From NCBI GenBank assembly GCA_964019425.1, contig OZ025798.1:310001-374000 (forward strand): a stretch of DNA of 64,000 nucleotides, read 5' to 3'. Shown in pieces: positions 23,301 through 32,069 of the stretch. Numbering within the stretch: the stretch's first letter is position 1; the number at the start of each line of letters is the position of its first letter. The stretch comes from Flectonema sp. DT1601. Lineage: Eukaryota > Euglenozoa > Diplonemea > Diplonemida > Diplonemidae. Below the pieces are notes generated by a model. That model was not told the DNA's origin. It made no database searches and saw only the letters and a list, made by a program, of their open reading frames with translations. The position numbers were made by a program, and so were the translations under genes.

Positions 23301-23481
23301 ATATTTCAATTTCACCATCTCTTTCTGTGACATCACATCCCCATAATACCGAATGTAAACCCGTTGTTCTTTGTTCGGTTGTTCCTTTGCCAAGCATTTG
23401 GGTTAACTCTGCTATTACACTTCTTCCTTTCCAACCCTCCCGATACTTTGCAGATCGGACGTCACGAAGACGGATGGACAT
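20308..23481 (-). CDS. large protein with Trp/Tyr-rich helical repeats (Sfi1-like)
   Basis: 1057 residues, no intron. The N-terminal half (to about residue 500) is a mixed globular region without a recognised domain. From about residue 620 to 1000 the protein is basic and helical, with a recurring spacing of aromatic pairs: YFTLIL, YFNTLLAHHKWCHEY, YWVKL, KYFHKWIKWFL, YFLKLISWI, NWWKYLKY, RWWGRV and RWWKSA. Such patterns occur in Sfi1/centrin-binding and IQ-like repeats of centriole and flagellar proteins, so a cytoskeletal or basal-body scaffold that binds calmodulin or centrin is plausible but unproven. The stop codon of the upstream LRR gene is 115 nt from this ATG. The leader is 14 nt. 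Confidence 0.75.
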   Translation of the reverse strand: MSIRLRDVRSAKYREGWKGRSVIAELTQMLGKGTTEQRTTGLHSVLWGCDVTERDGEIEISIPTNTRHDFIIIALPTIELTGYGDGSDLPTASDVLEAARSSSLGMIKRITSSPHRDNTITVFQIPKPAAGNVSAIQSICIVLARADGELHREINICNVKKINPAGIHINYSCDDNVNSGSCDLTLIVEREPTSTNDKELVLSLFLFPEATSSVCDDIIYTRDVSAARSHCSSSIQLFLSQSATSADGLFPNLPKYRVFQIISFIYNDHGLIINKPTRTTVRTSSTRVNPLKSQVKSVGHNMLMVPSRIHKSSVDMLYGASKEMNKLKTSPIVENSLPSPQHSSNPSDVNTDEMLSEDFNSVCAREGSVATSLLDKTGFLKVSVILTKRPLTQELVRALRRIFHSELTSTWVGTEKLRPCDIRPRQKVSVASYGSSAFIKFMSSYTEAVTLVNHHTSCSEERNAKTRFVSSDPSNKLSSRRGKKRTNISNGKLLPIRATEMVLVLTLITGMNAPWEVEWFTFLLLSTIGEDLVQRFLVPFRSVFDKFCKPNPPSDEVEFYRLIRNLNGGDHLPLDSLWKVFFAEKPTFSEALLALFPRVQQIAIIGRCTEVHPNVHLQAYERAIKKKIRIGLQLLVRIDISVLRRYFTLILSSALQAKSRRLTQYRDSLEMTRHNQSLMYRRYFNTLLAHHKWCHEYHDRVQKSKALMWRTNAGLATTYWVKLRTSVTMNRRKKIFSYKLEKIRITHDRQIIKSKVLHKKYFHKWIKWFLSQQHILLLKYLLRDIRIGVAKVYFLKLISWIKRFCKSRLMERLTTLMANTKQHTLSYIYKKLRGYPNTKAAAAMQLQTRAYLLKNSAAYAREGSRELETQQAILQERKYAVFLVENWWKYLKYKKTGERYERMKFVHSDICPDKLEMQPWREIWKQNIPNEQHGGKYIVVSAAGKIARWWGRVGFKSHIQSTEANISQLHLFSDAIKTVGRPVAEASLCRLQRWWKSAAQKSSERRTERNLRKQECEAAIYMVQGVGLTYTELNKNEKHKLAAAFRGETPSADEDEP

Positions 23482-23596
23482 TACATTTAATAATCCTGTG
23501 AGAACAACAAAAGTAAAGAATTTTTAACACAAAATACTTAAATGTAAATATTAAGTTATGCAACCCTAGTAAGGGAGCTTCTGACTGACATAAATA
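23482..23596 (-). promoter_or_regulatory. very short intergenic with splice acceptor and start-stop uORF
   Basis: Only 115 nt separate the LRR stop from the next start. They contain a pyrimidine tract (TTTACTTTTGTTGTTCTCACAG) read on the minus strand, with the AG at 23496 and a 14-nt leader. The leader ends AAATGTA before the ATG, so ATG-TAA forms a minimal uORF that overlaps the true start codon by one base. There is no room for a separate promoter of normal size, so co-transcription is the simplest reading. Confidence 0.6.
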
Positions 23597-25897
23597 TCAC
23601 ATCACCGATTGCGGTTCGTCGATCGTTATTTGAACTAATGAGTTCTTCGAAGCGAAACCATCAACGACGGGAAGAATTGAAGGAGTGTGATGATTCTTAT
23701 TCAAATTAACGACACATCGAAGTCTCGATTTCTCAACTGAAGTTAGTAATAGTTTGATGCATTCATCAGTGATTGTATTGTCTTCTAATCCTAAATATTT
23801 GAGAGATGATTTCTCAGGTGTAAGTGACGCGAGAGCTTCAAACAAACCAGTCATAACATCAATACCAGAATCTTTAAAACGAGATAATCCTTCGGGTTTA
23901 GTTCCTTTATCATGTAAGAGGGACGTCGTATCCATGTGAGCCTCTTTTAGGTTGTTTCGAAGGTCGACAGATTCGAGAGTTTCATGAGATATTAGAATGT
24001 CACCAATCCTACAAAAACCTTCTTTGAATAAACTGTTGCAAGACAAATCTAATTTCCTTAGTCGTGAAGCAGTATTATTAATAATAGCATCCCTAAGTGA
24101 TAAAGCAATACCGTCAGTCATGCAAACATTCGACAGCAATAGTTCTTCGAGTGGAGAAACGCTAAGAGCGAGTGCTGATCGTTCTCCCAAACACGGAGAG
24201 CTATCTGAGATATTTGCAACACGTAGACTACATGAAAACTCACGAAACAATCCACCTCTTAAAAGTGTTTGTACTAACTGAGAACCTCTATCTCCTATTG
24301 CATGATTTCCAGAGATGTCAAGTTCTGTTAGTGTCTCATTGACTTCTGTAAGAGCACAGCAGAGATCCTCAACTAGCGTATCGCTAAGTTGACAGTTTCC
24401 AAGATAAAGCGACTGTAGACTTCTGTTTTGTTTCAACCCTTCAGATAATATCTCCATACCAACTGTTGTATCATCTGCTTGATCACAATCTGAATCAGGT
24501 TTATCTTCCCAAGGTTCATCGGTATTCGGAAGTGGCATTGGAGTCGGATCTACATCTTCTTCAACATCAGTCTTTATACTTCTATATCCTCTCTTTGATC
24601 CTGGCATTGAACACTTTAATGATAAGGATGTCAATGAAGTGTTACAACGCAAAGCTGCTCCGAGAGAGACAAAAGATCGGCTTCCGAGACAACAATCATT
24701 CAGATTCAATAATGTTAACGTGTTGTTAGTTCCATTCTTTAACATTCTAGCAAGAGGTATGACACCAGTGTCACCTATTCGGTTGCAAGAAATGTTTAAT
24801 GAAGTTAGTTTTGTGTTATTTGAAAGAGAATTCGCTAGTTGAGTCGCAGAATGACCACTGAGTTCACACCCTTCAAGAATTAGTGAACGTAGTTCAGATT
24901 TACTGACGCCTTCAAAAAAGTTTCGAAGAGCTTTTCGGGACCAGGAATGCTCCTTCATGAGAGAGTTGTTTTGTGCAAGTCTGAGCTCCTTCAGTCCACT
25001 TCCAGACATTAGGGTTGTTCCCAGAATAGTGATGCCATCACTCCCAATTCCAGTATTTCTTGATATGTCGAGACTTGATAGAGTTTTATTACGCAACAGA
25101 CCATAACACAGAGATTCTATAGAACTGTCTGCGATATCATTTTGTGATAGATTGATAGTTGTAATTCCCTTATTCTCTTTTAATGCTCGTCCTAATGATT
25201 TGCATCCGTCTTCTCCGATTCCACAATTTGTCAGATCTAATTCTGTGAGAGAAGTGTTATATTTAAAAGCGTCTGGGAGCATGAGGAAGTACTCTTTACC
25301 GTTTTGTGTCTTCTGAGTGCTTTCTTCATAGCATAATCGGGTGATTGATGGATCGTTATTGCATAGTAGTTCTGCGGTTTCAGCCATGACAGTAGCGAAG
25401 GTATCGTCATCATAGATGTTAATATCAGGTTTATGTGTTTCAACTATCCTCATAGAATCCATATCTCCAAGCAATGATTGCGGAGCATTACACAAGTGAA
25501 GTAAGACTCTTGGTAGAGCAACACCACTGTGAATTGGAGGGGGTTCGAATGAAGTATGAATTGTTTGTGTTGTTAACCAAATCCTAAATCCTCCATGAAT
25601 CAATCTCCTGTCAGCAGTGAATGCACACAAAGCTACTCTCCGAAGTAATTTATCATGTTCTGGACAAACGTTGGAAATATAAATCCAATTCCCTTCTGAC
25701 ATTGCTTCAGCAACAGCTGCTGTTATACCTTCATCGCTGTCAACACTCAAGTCGAAGCATTTCATTGTGACAGATGCTGCATCAGCATGTGGTCTAACAT
25801 ACTCTCTGACTACTTCTGTACTTTTATAAACGCTTCGGAGTAGTTGGAGTGTCGTCGTGTCACTTCGCTGTACCAAATCAGATATCAGCTGCTCCAT
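23597..25897 (-). CDS. leucine-rich-repeat protein (RI/NLRC3-type repeats)
   Basis: 766 residues from MEQLISDLVQRSD. The first 200 residues or so have no recognised domain. From about residue 210 to the end there is a series of ribonuclease-inhibitor-type LRRs, with LTELDLTNCGIGEDGCKSL, ITTINLSQNDIADSSI, LSSLDISRNTGIGSDG and LTSLNISCNRIGDTG as clear examples. The array is interrupted by an acidic insert around residues 440-465 (DVEEDVDPTPMP region). Such proteins act as binding scaffolds; many in flagellates are ciliary, but the partner here is unknown. The start at 25897 is chosen because a CAG acceptor lies at 25914, 16 nt upstream, and the extra codons before it translate the pyrimidine tract. 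Confidence 0.85.
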   Translation of the reverse strand: MEQLISDLVQRSDTTTLQLLRSVYKSTEVVREYVRPHADAASVTMKCFDLSVDSDEGITAAVAEAMSEGNWIYISNVCPEHDKLLRRVALCAFTADRRLIHGGFRIWLTTQTIHTSFEPPPIHSGVALPRVLLHLCNAPQSLLGDMDSMRIVETHKPDINIYDDDTFATVMAETAELLCNNDPSITRLCYEESTQKTQNGKEYFLMLPDAFKYNTSLTELDLTNCGIGEDGCKSLGRALKENKGITTINLSQNDIADSSIESLCYGLLRNKTLSSLDISRNTGIGSDGITILGTTLMSGSGLKELRLAQNNSLMKEHSWSRKALRNFFEGVSKSELRSLILEGCELSGHSATQLANSLSNNTKLTSLNISCNRIGDTGVIPLARMLKNGTNNTLTLLNLNDCCLGSRSFVSLGAALRCNTSLTSLSLKCSMPGSKRGYRSIKTDVEEDVDPTPMPLPNTDEPWEDKPDSDCDQADDTTVGMEILSEGLKQNRSLQSLYLGNCQLSDTLVEDLCCALTEVNETLTELDISGNHAIGDRGSQLVQTLLRGGLFREFSCSLRVANISDSSPCLGERSALALSVSPLEELLLSNVCMTDGIALSLRDAIINNTASRLRKLDLSCNSLFKEGFCRIGDILISHETLESVDLRNNLKEAHMDTTSLLHDKGTKPEGLSRFKDSGIDVMTGLFEALASLTPEKSSLKYLGLEDNTITDECIKLLLTSVEKSRLRCVVNLNKNHHTPSILPVVDGFASKNSLVQITIDEPQSVM

Positions 25898-26110
25898 GTC
25901 GTTGTTGTTGTTGCTGATTGACAATATAAAATAAGCAACTTCGACCAATAGCAATAAAATATCAAAAAGAAATAGTCCAGCACGACTAAGAACTGTCTGC
26001 GCGGAAGGAAATCATACCGAGAGAAATGAGTGTAACGGCAGATAGCTACCATTCAGATCGCTAAAAAAAAAAAAAAAAAAGGATACAATAAATAACATCT
26101 ATCGATAATG

Positions 26111-27367
26111 TTAAGCTTCCTCAGAAATAACAGGGAGACCAACCGTAAGCTTTCGATTTTCTTTTTGTGTATCAAGGCTGCTTCGAAGGATCTTGACGAG
26201 CATAAAAATAAATGCGAGAGCAGGAATCGACATTGTAAAAGCAACAACACCATTAACTCTTGCGAATATAAACCCAGTCAGAAGTGATCCGGAACTTCCA
26301 CCAATAGCAGAGGACATCGTAACGAGACCAGTTAAAGGAGCCTGAAGGCTTTTTGGTAACGAACTTAGAACCGCTGAAGTCAGAGCTGGATACACAGGTG
26401 CTAAGAAGAATCCCACACAAGGCAACACATAACGGGCATAGACATTAGAAATAGAAGTCATGTAAAGACCAGTTAGTAATATTGTTATCGCACCACAGAT
26501 GCAAATATAAATGCAAACATGCCACTCTACACGGCGGAGTACCAATCCAGCACTGAGCCTACCAAAGGCAAGACCTGCGGCAAATATCGACGTAATTTGA
26601 ACGCTCATATCTTGAGGCATGTGAAAGACTTCACTGTTAAATGTTGGAAGCCATGTTCCTATGCCTTGCTCGACCATGACGTAGAGGAAGGCAGTGAAGA
26701 GGTAACAAATCACAATTTTGTTCTTCACCACTTTTAAAAGCACCCACCCACCAGAATTACCTCCGTTTGTCTCATGTGCTAATGCAGAGTTAGAAACACC
26801 GTCAAATGGAGAAAGACTAACTAGAATTGCAACAAAACCAGACAACCCACAAAGTACATAATACACCTGAAGCCAACTGTTATCTTGACTAGAAACACCT
26901 GTTTGTGGAGTCATGTAGTAACTAAATAACCAATAACCTGATAGGACACCAAGCATAAACGAACCTTCAATAAGAGACAACAGAGATGCATGTGTCGATG
27001 AATCAACAGTAATAAGTCCTATCGTAGAATACACGGATACCTTCACTAGAGCAAATGAACAACCTGTCACCAAAAACAGAACTTGCGACATCCGAAAACT
27101 TTGAATTTGCGTCATTCCCGCACACGCAATACCCACACAGAGTAACGCTGCAACTATCGAATTCTTGTATCCAATTTTAACTAAATAGGGTGCTGCTAAT
27201 AACGAAACCCATGCTATGGGGAGATCTTTAAGCCCTTCAAGACTGCTTGCGGCTTCCTTTGAAACTCCGTAGACCCGAATCACTTGTAATATGACCACAC
27301 CAACACTGTTCAGGATAAGTCCAAATACGAAATATGTCAACAGCAGAACGCTCTTAACCGAAAGCAT
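26111..27367 (-). CDS. MFS transporter, FucP/TsgA-like
   Basis: 418 residues with about 12 hydrophobic segments, in one exon. The N-terminal half has the KDLPIAWVSLLAAP and LVKIGYKNS stretches, followed by FALVKVSVYSTIGLIT and LIEGSFMLGVLSGYW. These features I associate with a bacterial-type branch of the major facilitator superfamily (TsgA/FucP-like sugar or unknown-solute carriers). It is predicted to carry a small solute across the plasma or an inner membrane by proton coupling. Substrate cannot be told. The leader is 22 nt after an ACAG acceptor at 27390. The closest relatives may be bacterial, which would suggest gene transfer; this needs a tree. Confidence 0.8.
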   Translation of the reverse strand: MLSVKSVLLLTYFVFGLILNSVGVVILQVIRVYGVSKEAASSLEGLKDLPIAWVSLLAAPYLVKIGYKNSIVAALLCVGIACAGMTQIQSFRMSQVLFLVTGCSFALVKVSVYSTIGLITVDSSTHASLLSLIEGSFMLGVLSGYWLFSYYMTPQTGVSSQDNSWLQVYYVLCGLSGFVAILVSLSPFDGVSNSALAHETNGGNSGGWVLLKVVKNKIVICYLFTAFLYVMVEQGIGTWLPTFNSEVFHMPQDMSVQITSIFAAGLAFGRLSAGLVLRRVEWHVCIYICICGAITILLTGLYMTSISNVYARYVLPCVGFFLAPVYPALTSAVLSSLPKSLQAPLTGLVTMSSAIGGSSGSLLTGFIFARVNGVVAFTMSIPALAFIFMLVKILRSSLDTQKENRKLTVGLPVISEEA

Positions 27368-27389
27368 TCTTTAGGGTTGGGTCGTACCC

Positions 27390-27883
27390 CTGTAAGGAAT
27401 TAAGTATAATTTTTTTTAAATAGTTGAGAATTATGATATCAGTTCATAATCTTTATCTTTTACAATCTGTATAAAGGAAATTATCAATTTTTCGATTTAA
27501 TTAAAAAGAAGAATACAAAAAGAGAAAAGAACACACTTTGCAATCAAGCCAGCGAACTATAAAATCAAAAGTAAATGACCTCTTTCAGCCATAGATCCCT
27601 TCTAAGGGAAAATTCCCTAGAATAGGATAGGCTCCACTGACTGAGTAGATTGGAAAAGAGACAGATTTACTTAAAGTAAATGCGGTGTTTTCCGACGTGT
27701 AATCTCATGATCGCTAAAAGTATTAAACACTACATACCAAAACGACATGGGGAAGGGAAGGGAGAAAAAAAAAAACAAAACAAAAAAAAAATCTGATGCT
27801 TTTTTGAAAGCGGTCGATCTTACATTTTTTTTTTTTTTTTTTTTTTTTCTCTCAAAGCCTAACAATGAAAAAATTACGAATTT
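27390..27883. other. intergenic, low complexity
   Basis: Region upstream of the MFS start, including its acceptor at 27390. It has A and T runs (27760-27790 and 27825-27848). No gene seen. Confidence 0.45.
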
Positions 27884-28673
27884 ATATATCAGTCATTCCT
27901 TTTTTTTGCGAACAAAAAACACCATTTTCTCACCGCCTGAGCAAGGTTACACGATATGTTACTTTTGCTCGATTTTTTATTTTTTGGAATCGGGGAGGGT
28001 GCAATCTGTAAAATTAGGCATAGGGATATACTTTTAAACATGGTAAGTGCTGCTAAAAAGAGATAAACGTCTCTTTGCAAGATTTCCTTGGTACTACTCA
28101 ATGATAAATATTAATCCCAGAACTGGAATGGAAAGATCGAGAAAATCTGAGTAAAAAACACCCCTAATTTTTTTTTTTTTTACCATTTTTTTTCCTTCTC
28201 CCGCACTCAGGAGATATGCACCTTTTTGCTAACTAATCAACCCTAGTAGCAATTATGTAAGGAAAATGTTGCATCTATATAAAGAAAGTGTTTTCATTAA
28301 GTATCAAAGTAGGTCCAAAAAGACGGGTAGTAACAATCTGCCTCACCAGCACATGCTTAGTACTCTTTAATATATTTTTGCTCGATTGTTTTTTCTCTGG
28401 ATCCCGCTGGGCCAGCAGTGTAAAATTAGACCCTTCGATTAATTTTTAGTTTTGGTACTTGTCCACGGCTGAGCTGATTTAGTAAACCACAAAATCTCTT
28501 TTCTCAATTCGGGAGACAAGTATGTGATGCCAACCTCCCGATTTCGGACGGAAATGAACCCAACGATGCAGCGCATTAAAATGCCGCTTCGATCGAAATT
28601 TTTACAATTTTTTTTTGAAAATTTTTTTCAGTGTCCAAAATTTGTTCGCAAAAAAAAGGAATGACTGATATAT
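27884..28673. mobile_element. putative non-autonomous TIR element (790 bp)
   Basis: A perfect 33-bp inverted repeat bounds this stretch: left arm 27884-27916 (ATATATCAGTCATTCC, then eight T and GCGAACAAA) and right arm 28641-28673, its exact reverse complement. The 724-bp interior has no coding frame. Two partly similar interior parts (TTTTGCTCGATT followed by TGTAAAATTAG, near 27965-28015 and 28377-28428) suggest internal duplication. No clear target duplication is visible in the A/T-rich flanks. The exact 33-bp arms 724 bp apart are unlikely by chance and fit a MITE. No second copy occurs in this window. Confidence 0.65.
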
Positions 28674-29887
28674 TTTTTTTTAAAGGCTAAAAGGATCAAT
28701 GCTGAACGAAGTCAAACTATTTATTTACTTATTGAAGTCAGGGAAGTCCTCTCAGACGAGAACTCACCGCATGCGCGAATCGGAGTTAAAACTACTTGTC
28801 ACAACGTGTTGTCGTAACAAGGCATTTCTTCTTTGTTCTCACTTTTTTTTTTTTTTTTTTGAATCACTCACACAAAGGGTGTCTCGTATGAGTGAAACAC
28901 GTTCTGTTGTGGTCCAACCCAACAAATGTTTGGATTACTGTGACTTATTAGGTCACAGAATTTTATTCTTACTTACCATACTAACATAAACGAAGGGACC
29001 GATTCGAAAACAAACAAAAAAAAAAAAAAAAGAAAAAACTCCATTCAGATAAAAGCCTTATATTTCGTTGATCACACAGAGAGTAATACTGAACGTGCAA
29101 AAATAGATAACACTTGACATAACAAATAAAACGGCTCTTAATCTGAATGATGTTTTTTTTTTTTTTTTTTCCTCCGACTTCGTCGGTGCAAAACGAAAAA
29201 AAATCAATAAATTTCTAATGTTCTTTTTTTTATCGAAGGAACAGCAGGATATATACTCTCCCTCTTTGCAACTAAGTGTTTGCTTTCGACAAATTTTCTC
29301 CCTCTTAAACACAAAAAAAAAAAAGAGAAGCCTTTACCCCAGCCTCTCACATACTGTTTTATTTCCCATGGGGTGTAACCACCCATAAAAAAATATGGGC
29401 GCATGTGGGTTCTTTTTTTCTCTTATAAGTGCCCCTATATATTCACCAACCTAGCGAGTTGTTATGGTCTAACAAGAATGCAAGATACAATGTAAATATA
29501 GTACGCAACAATAAAAGGAATGGGAAGGTAGAGCAATGTGCCTACCTAGGTGACTGATTGCCTTGTTGATGCCATAGTGTGCTCACAGCCCATGTTTTTT
29601 TTTATTTTTTCTCAGCTGTTTATTTAAAAAAGCCCATAAATGGGAGGCGGACTGATTTTGCCCCCTTTTTTTTTTTTTTTTTTTTTTTTGTTTTTTTCTC
29701 CAATTACAAATAATTATCGCCCAACTCAGTGCAGTCTTCATAAAGACACAAAACTAAAATATCAGTTGGGTTAGGGTATTGACTATCGAGTAGTAAGGAC
29801 AGTTCATCAGTAGATTTCTTCATGAGATGAAGTTACGTCGACGGCAGTCAACGTTATAGTAAAACAAGTCAACTTAGTAGTTGACGA
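28674..29887. other. intergenic 1.2 kb, contains one dispersed repeat
   Basis: Apart from the dispersed repeat at 29050-29195 it holds T runs (28842-28860, 29154-29170 and 29664-29689). No gene supported. The frames at 29058-29404 are low-complexity. Confidence 0.45.
29050..29195. repeat. dispersed repeat D, copy 1
   Basis: About 145 bp starting AAAGCCTTATATTTCGTTGA, then GGCTCTTAATCTGAATGAT, then CTCCGACTTCGTCGGTGC before an A-rich end. Related copies are near 46165-46280, 48945-49190, 52010-52240, 53735-53995, 56590-56690 and 61980-62090. This is the only copy outside the 44-64 kb gene-family region. The CCGAC-TTC-GTCGG part can form a small hairpin. Confidence 0.6.
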
Positions 29888-30653
29888 CTAACCAATAATA
29901 TCATCATCATCACATATAGAATTGACAACCGATTGTTTCACATCTGACGGAGGATCGAACCGACCAGGTAGAGTAGGAGCTCTACTTCTGGTTGGTGATT
30001 GCGAAGGTGGTAGTGTCGGTGCTCGTTCTCTCTTCGGCTTTTCCTGCGAGGATTCACCGATAATTGCATGCACTCTGTTTTTCCTTCCATATACTTCTCC
30101 TCGAAAAGCTAATCTATCACTCGGATATTCATCAGAAGATTTATCTAATTTTACCAACACAGATCCTCCTTCTTTCTTGACTGAGTGAACTCTCTGTTTT
30201 GGTGGATCTGGTGGCATGTGGAGATAGCAGGGACCAACTCTGTTGTAGTTTTAGTTGTTGGAGATTGTTCTGGGTGGGGTTTTTCTTAACTTAGAATAAT
30301 AAAACACATACTTATCGTCGACAACGTCGTAGGTGTAGACCGCTTGCCTACCGTCCTCTAAACTAAATTTAAATTGATGAATTGGACAAGTAATACAAGG
30401 TGTACCATCTACTTCTTCTATATCTCCTACTGAAAGAGCTCCACCAGCATGATAACAAAGTGTGTCAATGCAGTAAACGTTTCCTCTGTTTTGGTTGTGT
30501 TCTGAGGTTTCTTTTTTTACTCAATTTAGTAAAAAACTAAACATACCCGAATAGTACTACAGTTACATATCTCCCGTACAGCGCAACTGTAAGCCGTTGA
30601 TTCTTTGCTTGTTGCAATTCGGTGAGCTGACACACTGCTGTGTACTCATCCAT
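29888..30653 (-). CDS. RFESD: Rieske [2Fe-2S] domain protein (RFESD-like), 3 exons
   Basis: Exons 30547-30653, 30312-30485 and 29888-30239 join in frame to give 210 residues (MDEYTAVCQLTELQQ...). The introns are 61 nt (GTATGT...CAG, with TACTAAA inside) and 72 nt (GTATGT...CAG). The second exon carries the Rieske cluster ligands C-Y-H in CIDTLCYHAGGAL and C-x2-H in CITCPIHQFKF. That is the order seen in small soluble Rieske proteins such as vertebrate RFESD and in ferredoxin components of oxygenases. The third exon holds the rest of the domain, then a Pro/Ser/Arg-rich tail (TLPPSQSPTRSRAPTLPG) and an acidic end. It could serve as an electron carrier, perhaps to the larger Rieske oxygenase, but that link is inference. 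The acceptor is at 30673, with a 19-nt leader. Confidence 0.85.
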
Positions 30654-31202
30654 GTTGTGATTGATGAGATATCTGATACATAGAAAATATAAATTACTAA
30701 CTGCTAGGAGTACTTAGCTTGCTTTCATTCATGGAACTAGTTTGATACACATTGCTGGATCTGAAAAATAAAAATAAAATACACTTTTGTGGAAAATTAT
30801 ATAAAACGGTTTTCTTATATATAAATATAAAGAAGATCTATCGGTTAGAGCGTGTGGAAAACATTACAAAAAAAAAATATAACTAAAATTAAAAAAAAAA
30901 AAAAAAAAAAAGGTTGTGTGACAAACGATCGTTGAAGAAATAACAACTAATAATTTTAGAAGTATTTATTTTAATTACAACGTATTCAGGGACATATGAT
31001 GCGCTAACAGAGACTCTTAGCATAATCAGTGTATAAAGTGTTTTTGGGAGTTTTTTTTTTTTTTTTGTTTTTTCTTTGTACGATAAAACAGAGAAACAAG
31101 ATTAATTTTTTTGGGAGAGAGATTTGCCCCAAGGATTCCCTGGATGAAAGAAGCACAGAAGATGAATGTGAAACACTGATCTAATGCTTTTGATAATAAG
31201 TA
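30654..31202. other. intergenic with two possible splice acceptors
   Basis: Besides the acceptor nearest the RFESD-like start (TATGTATCAG, 30673), a stronger pyrimidine tract (TATTTTTATTTTTCAG) ends near 30762. From there a short leader would include an 11-codon uORF (MNESKLSTPSS). This suggests an alternative or additional leader exon. No gene was found in the rest. Confidence 0.4.
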
Positions 31203-32069
31203 TTAAGGATGACGCCAATTCGGACCTTTCAGCTGCGGTTTAGGTTTCCAAAGCCCCAAAGTCTGGTTGCGTTCAGCAACAGTTTTTGGCAAAGAACACC
31301 AGAGACCTTTACTAGTTTGTGCAACCCTGTCAACACAAACTGCTTCTTCACGATTAACCTTCTGGGGTTTCTTAATAACTGGATTGCTTACTGTGTTGGT
31401 AACAACTCGAAGTGGTTGAATGTTATATTCCTCAGCTTGCACACCTGCAAGAGACTCAAACTTATGAATTGACGACTCCAATGTCCCGCACAAATCTGTT
31501 ATATGTGGACTTCGAAGAAGCTGCTTACTTACAGGGGCGGCGGGTTGAGGTGATTGTTTAAACGGTTTTTGAAGTTTCCGGGCAACGTTAATACGCTCAG
31601 AAACATTAGCAAGAAACTCATCAGTGCTTGAGGCATCTCGGATACGATTATCAAGCAATGACAAGACTGAATTAGCCTTATCTATGTCACTACTGACCAA
31701 TATAACTGATGGCTGTGGAGATGGTGGAGGTGGAGGTGGTGATACAGTTGTCAATTCACCAACATCCATGTAGTCTGATGGTCTAGTTAGTACTGGCATT
31801 TGATTTCCTAATGGTTGCGTGTATTTGATGTGATTTAATTCATTTCGTCGTATTCCTATTTCTACCTCTTCAACGCCTAACGTTGAAGCAATAATATCAG
31901 TCAGGTTGGTAACTTCTTTTTTATTTATAGTCATGAGTTGTTTTCCTATAATATTGCTGAAGTGTTTCCTAAGAACGGAATCGTGGTTCACGTTTTTTAT
32001 AATTAAATTTTTCTCAAACTCAACTCCGAGATCCTCCACTGCCGTTTTCTCAACGACAATATATTCCAT
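31203..32069 (-). CDS. PDZ-like domain protein
   Basis: 288 residues, no intron. Residues 8-85 look like a divergent PDZ fold: LGVEFEKNLIIKNVNHDSVL, then FSNIIGKQLMTINKKEVTNL and VEEVEIGIRR, matching the order of PDZ strands and the G-d-x-l-hxING-like turn. Next comes a Pro tract (PPPPPPSPQPS) near residue 115. The rest is a helical and basic region of unknown type, ending KPQLKGPNWRHP. It may bind C-terminal peptides of membrane or cytoskeletal proteins; partner unknown. The 45-nt leader after an AAG acceptor includes a run of about 18 A. Confidence 0.65.
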   Translation of the reverse strand: MEYIVVEKTAVEDLGVEFEKNLIIKNVNHDSVLRKHFSNIIGKQLMTINKKEVTNLTDIIASTLGVEEVEIGIRRNELNHIKYTQPLGNQMPVLTRPSDYMDVGELTTVSPPPPPPSPQPSVILVSSDIDKANSVLSLLDNRIRDASSTDEFLANVSERINVARKLQKPFKQSPQPAAPVSKQLLRSPHITDLCGTLESSIHKFESLAGVQAEEYNIQPLRVVTNTVSNPVIKKPQKVNREEAVCVDRVAQTSKGLWCSLPKTVAERNQTLGLWKPKPQLKGPNWRHP

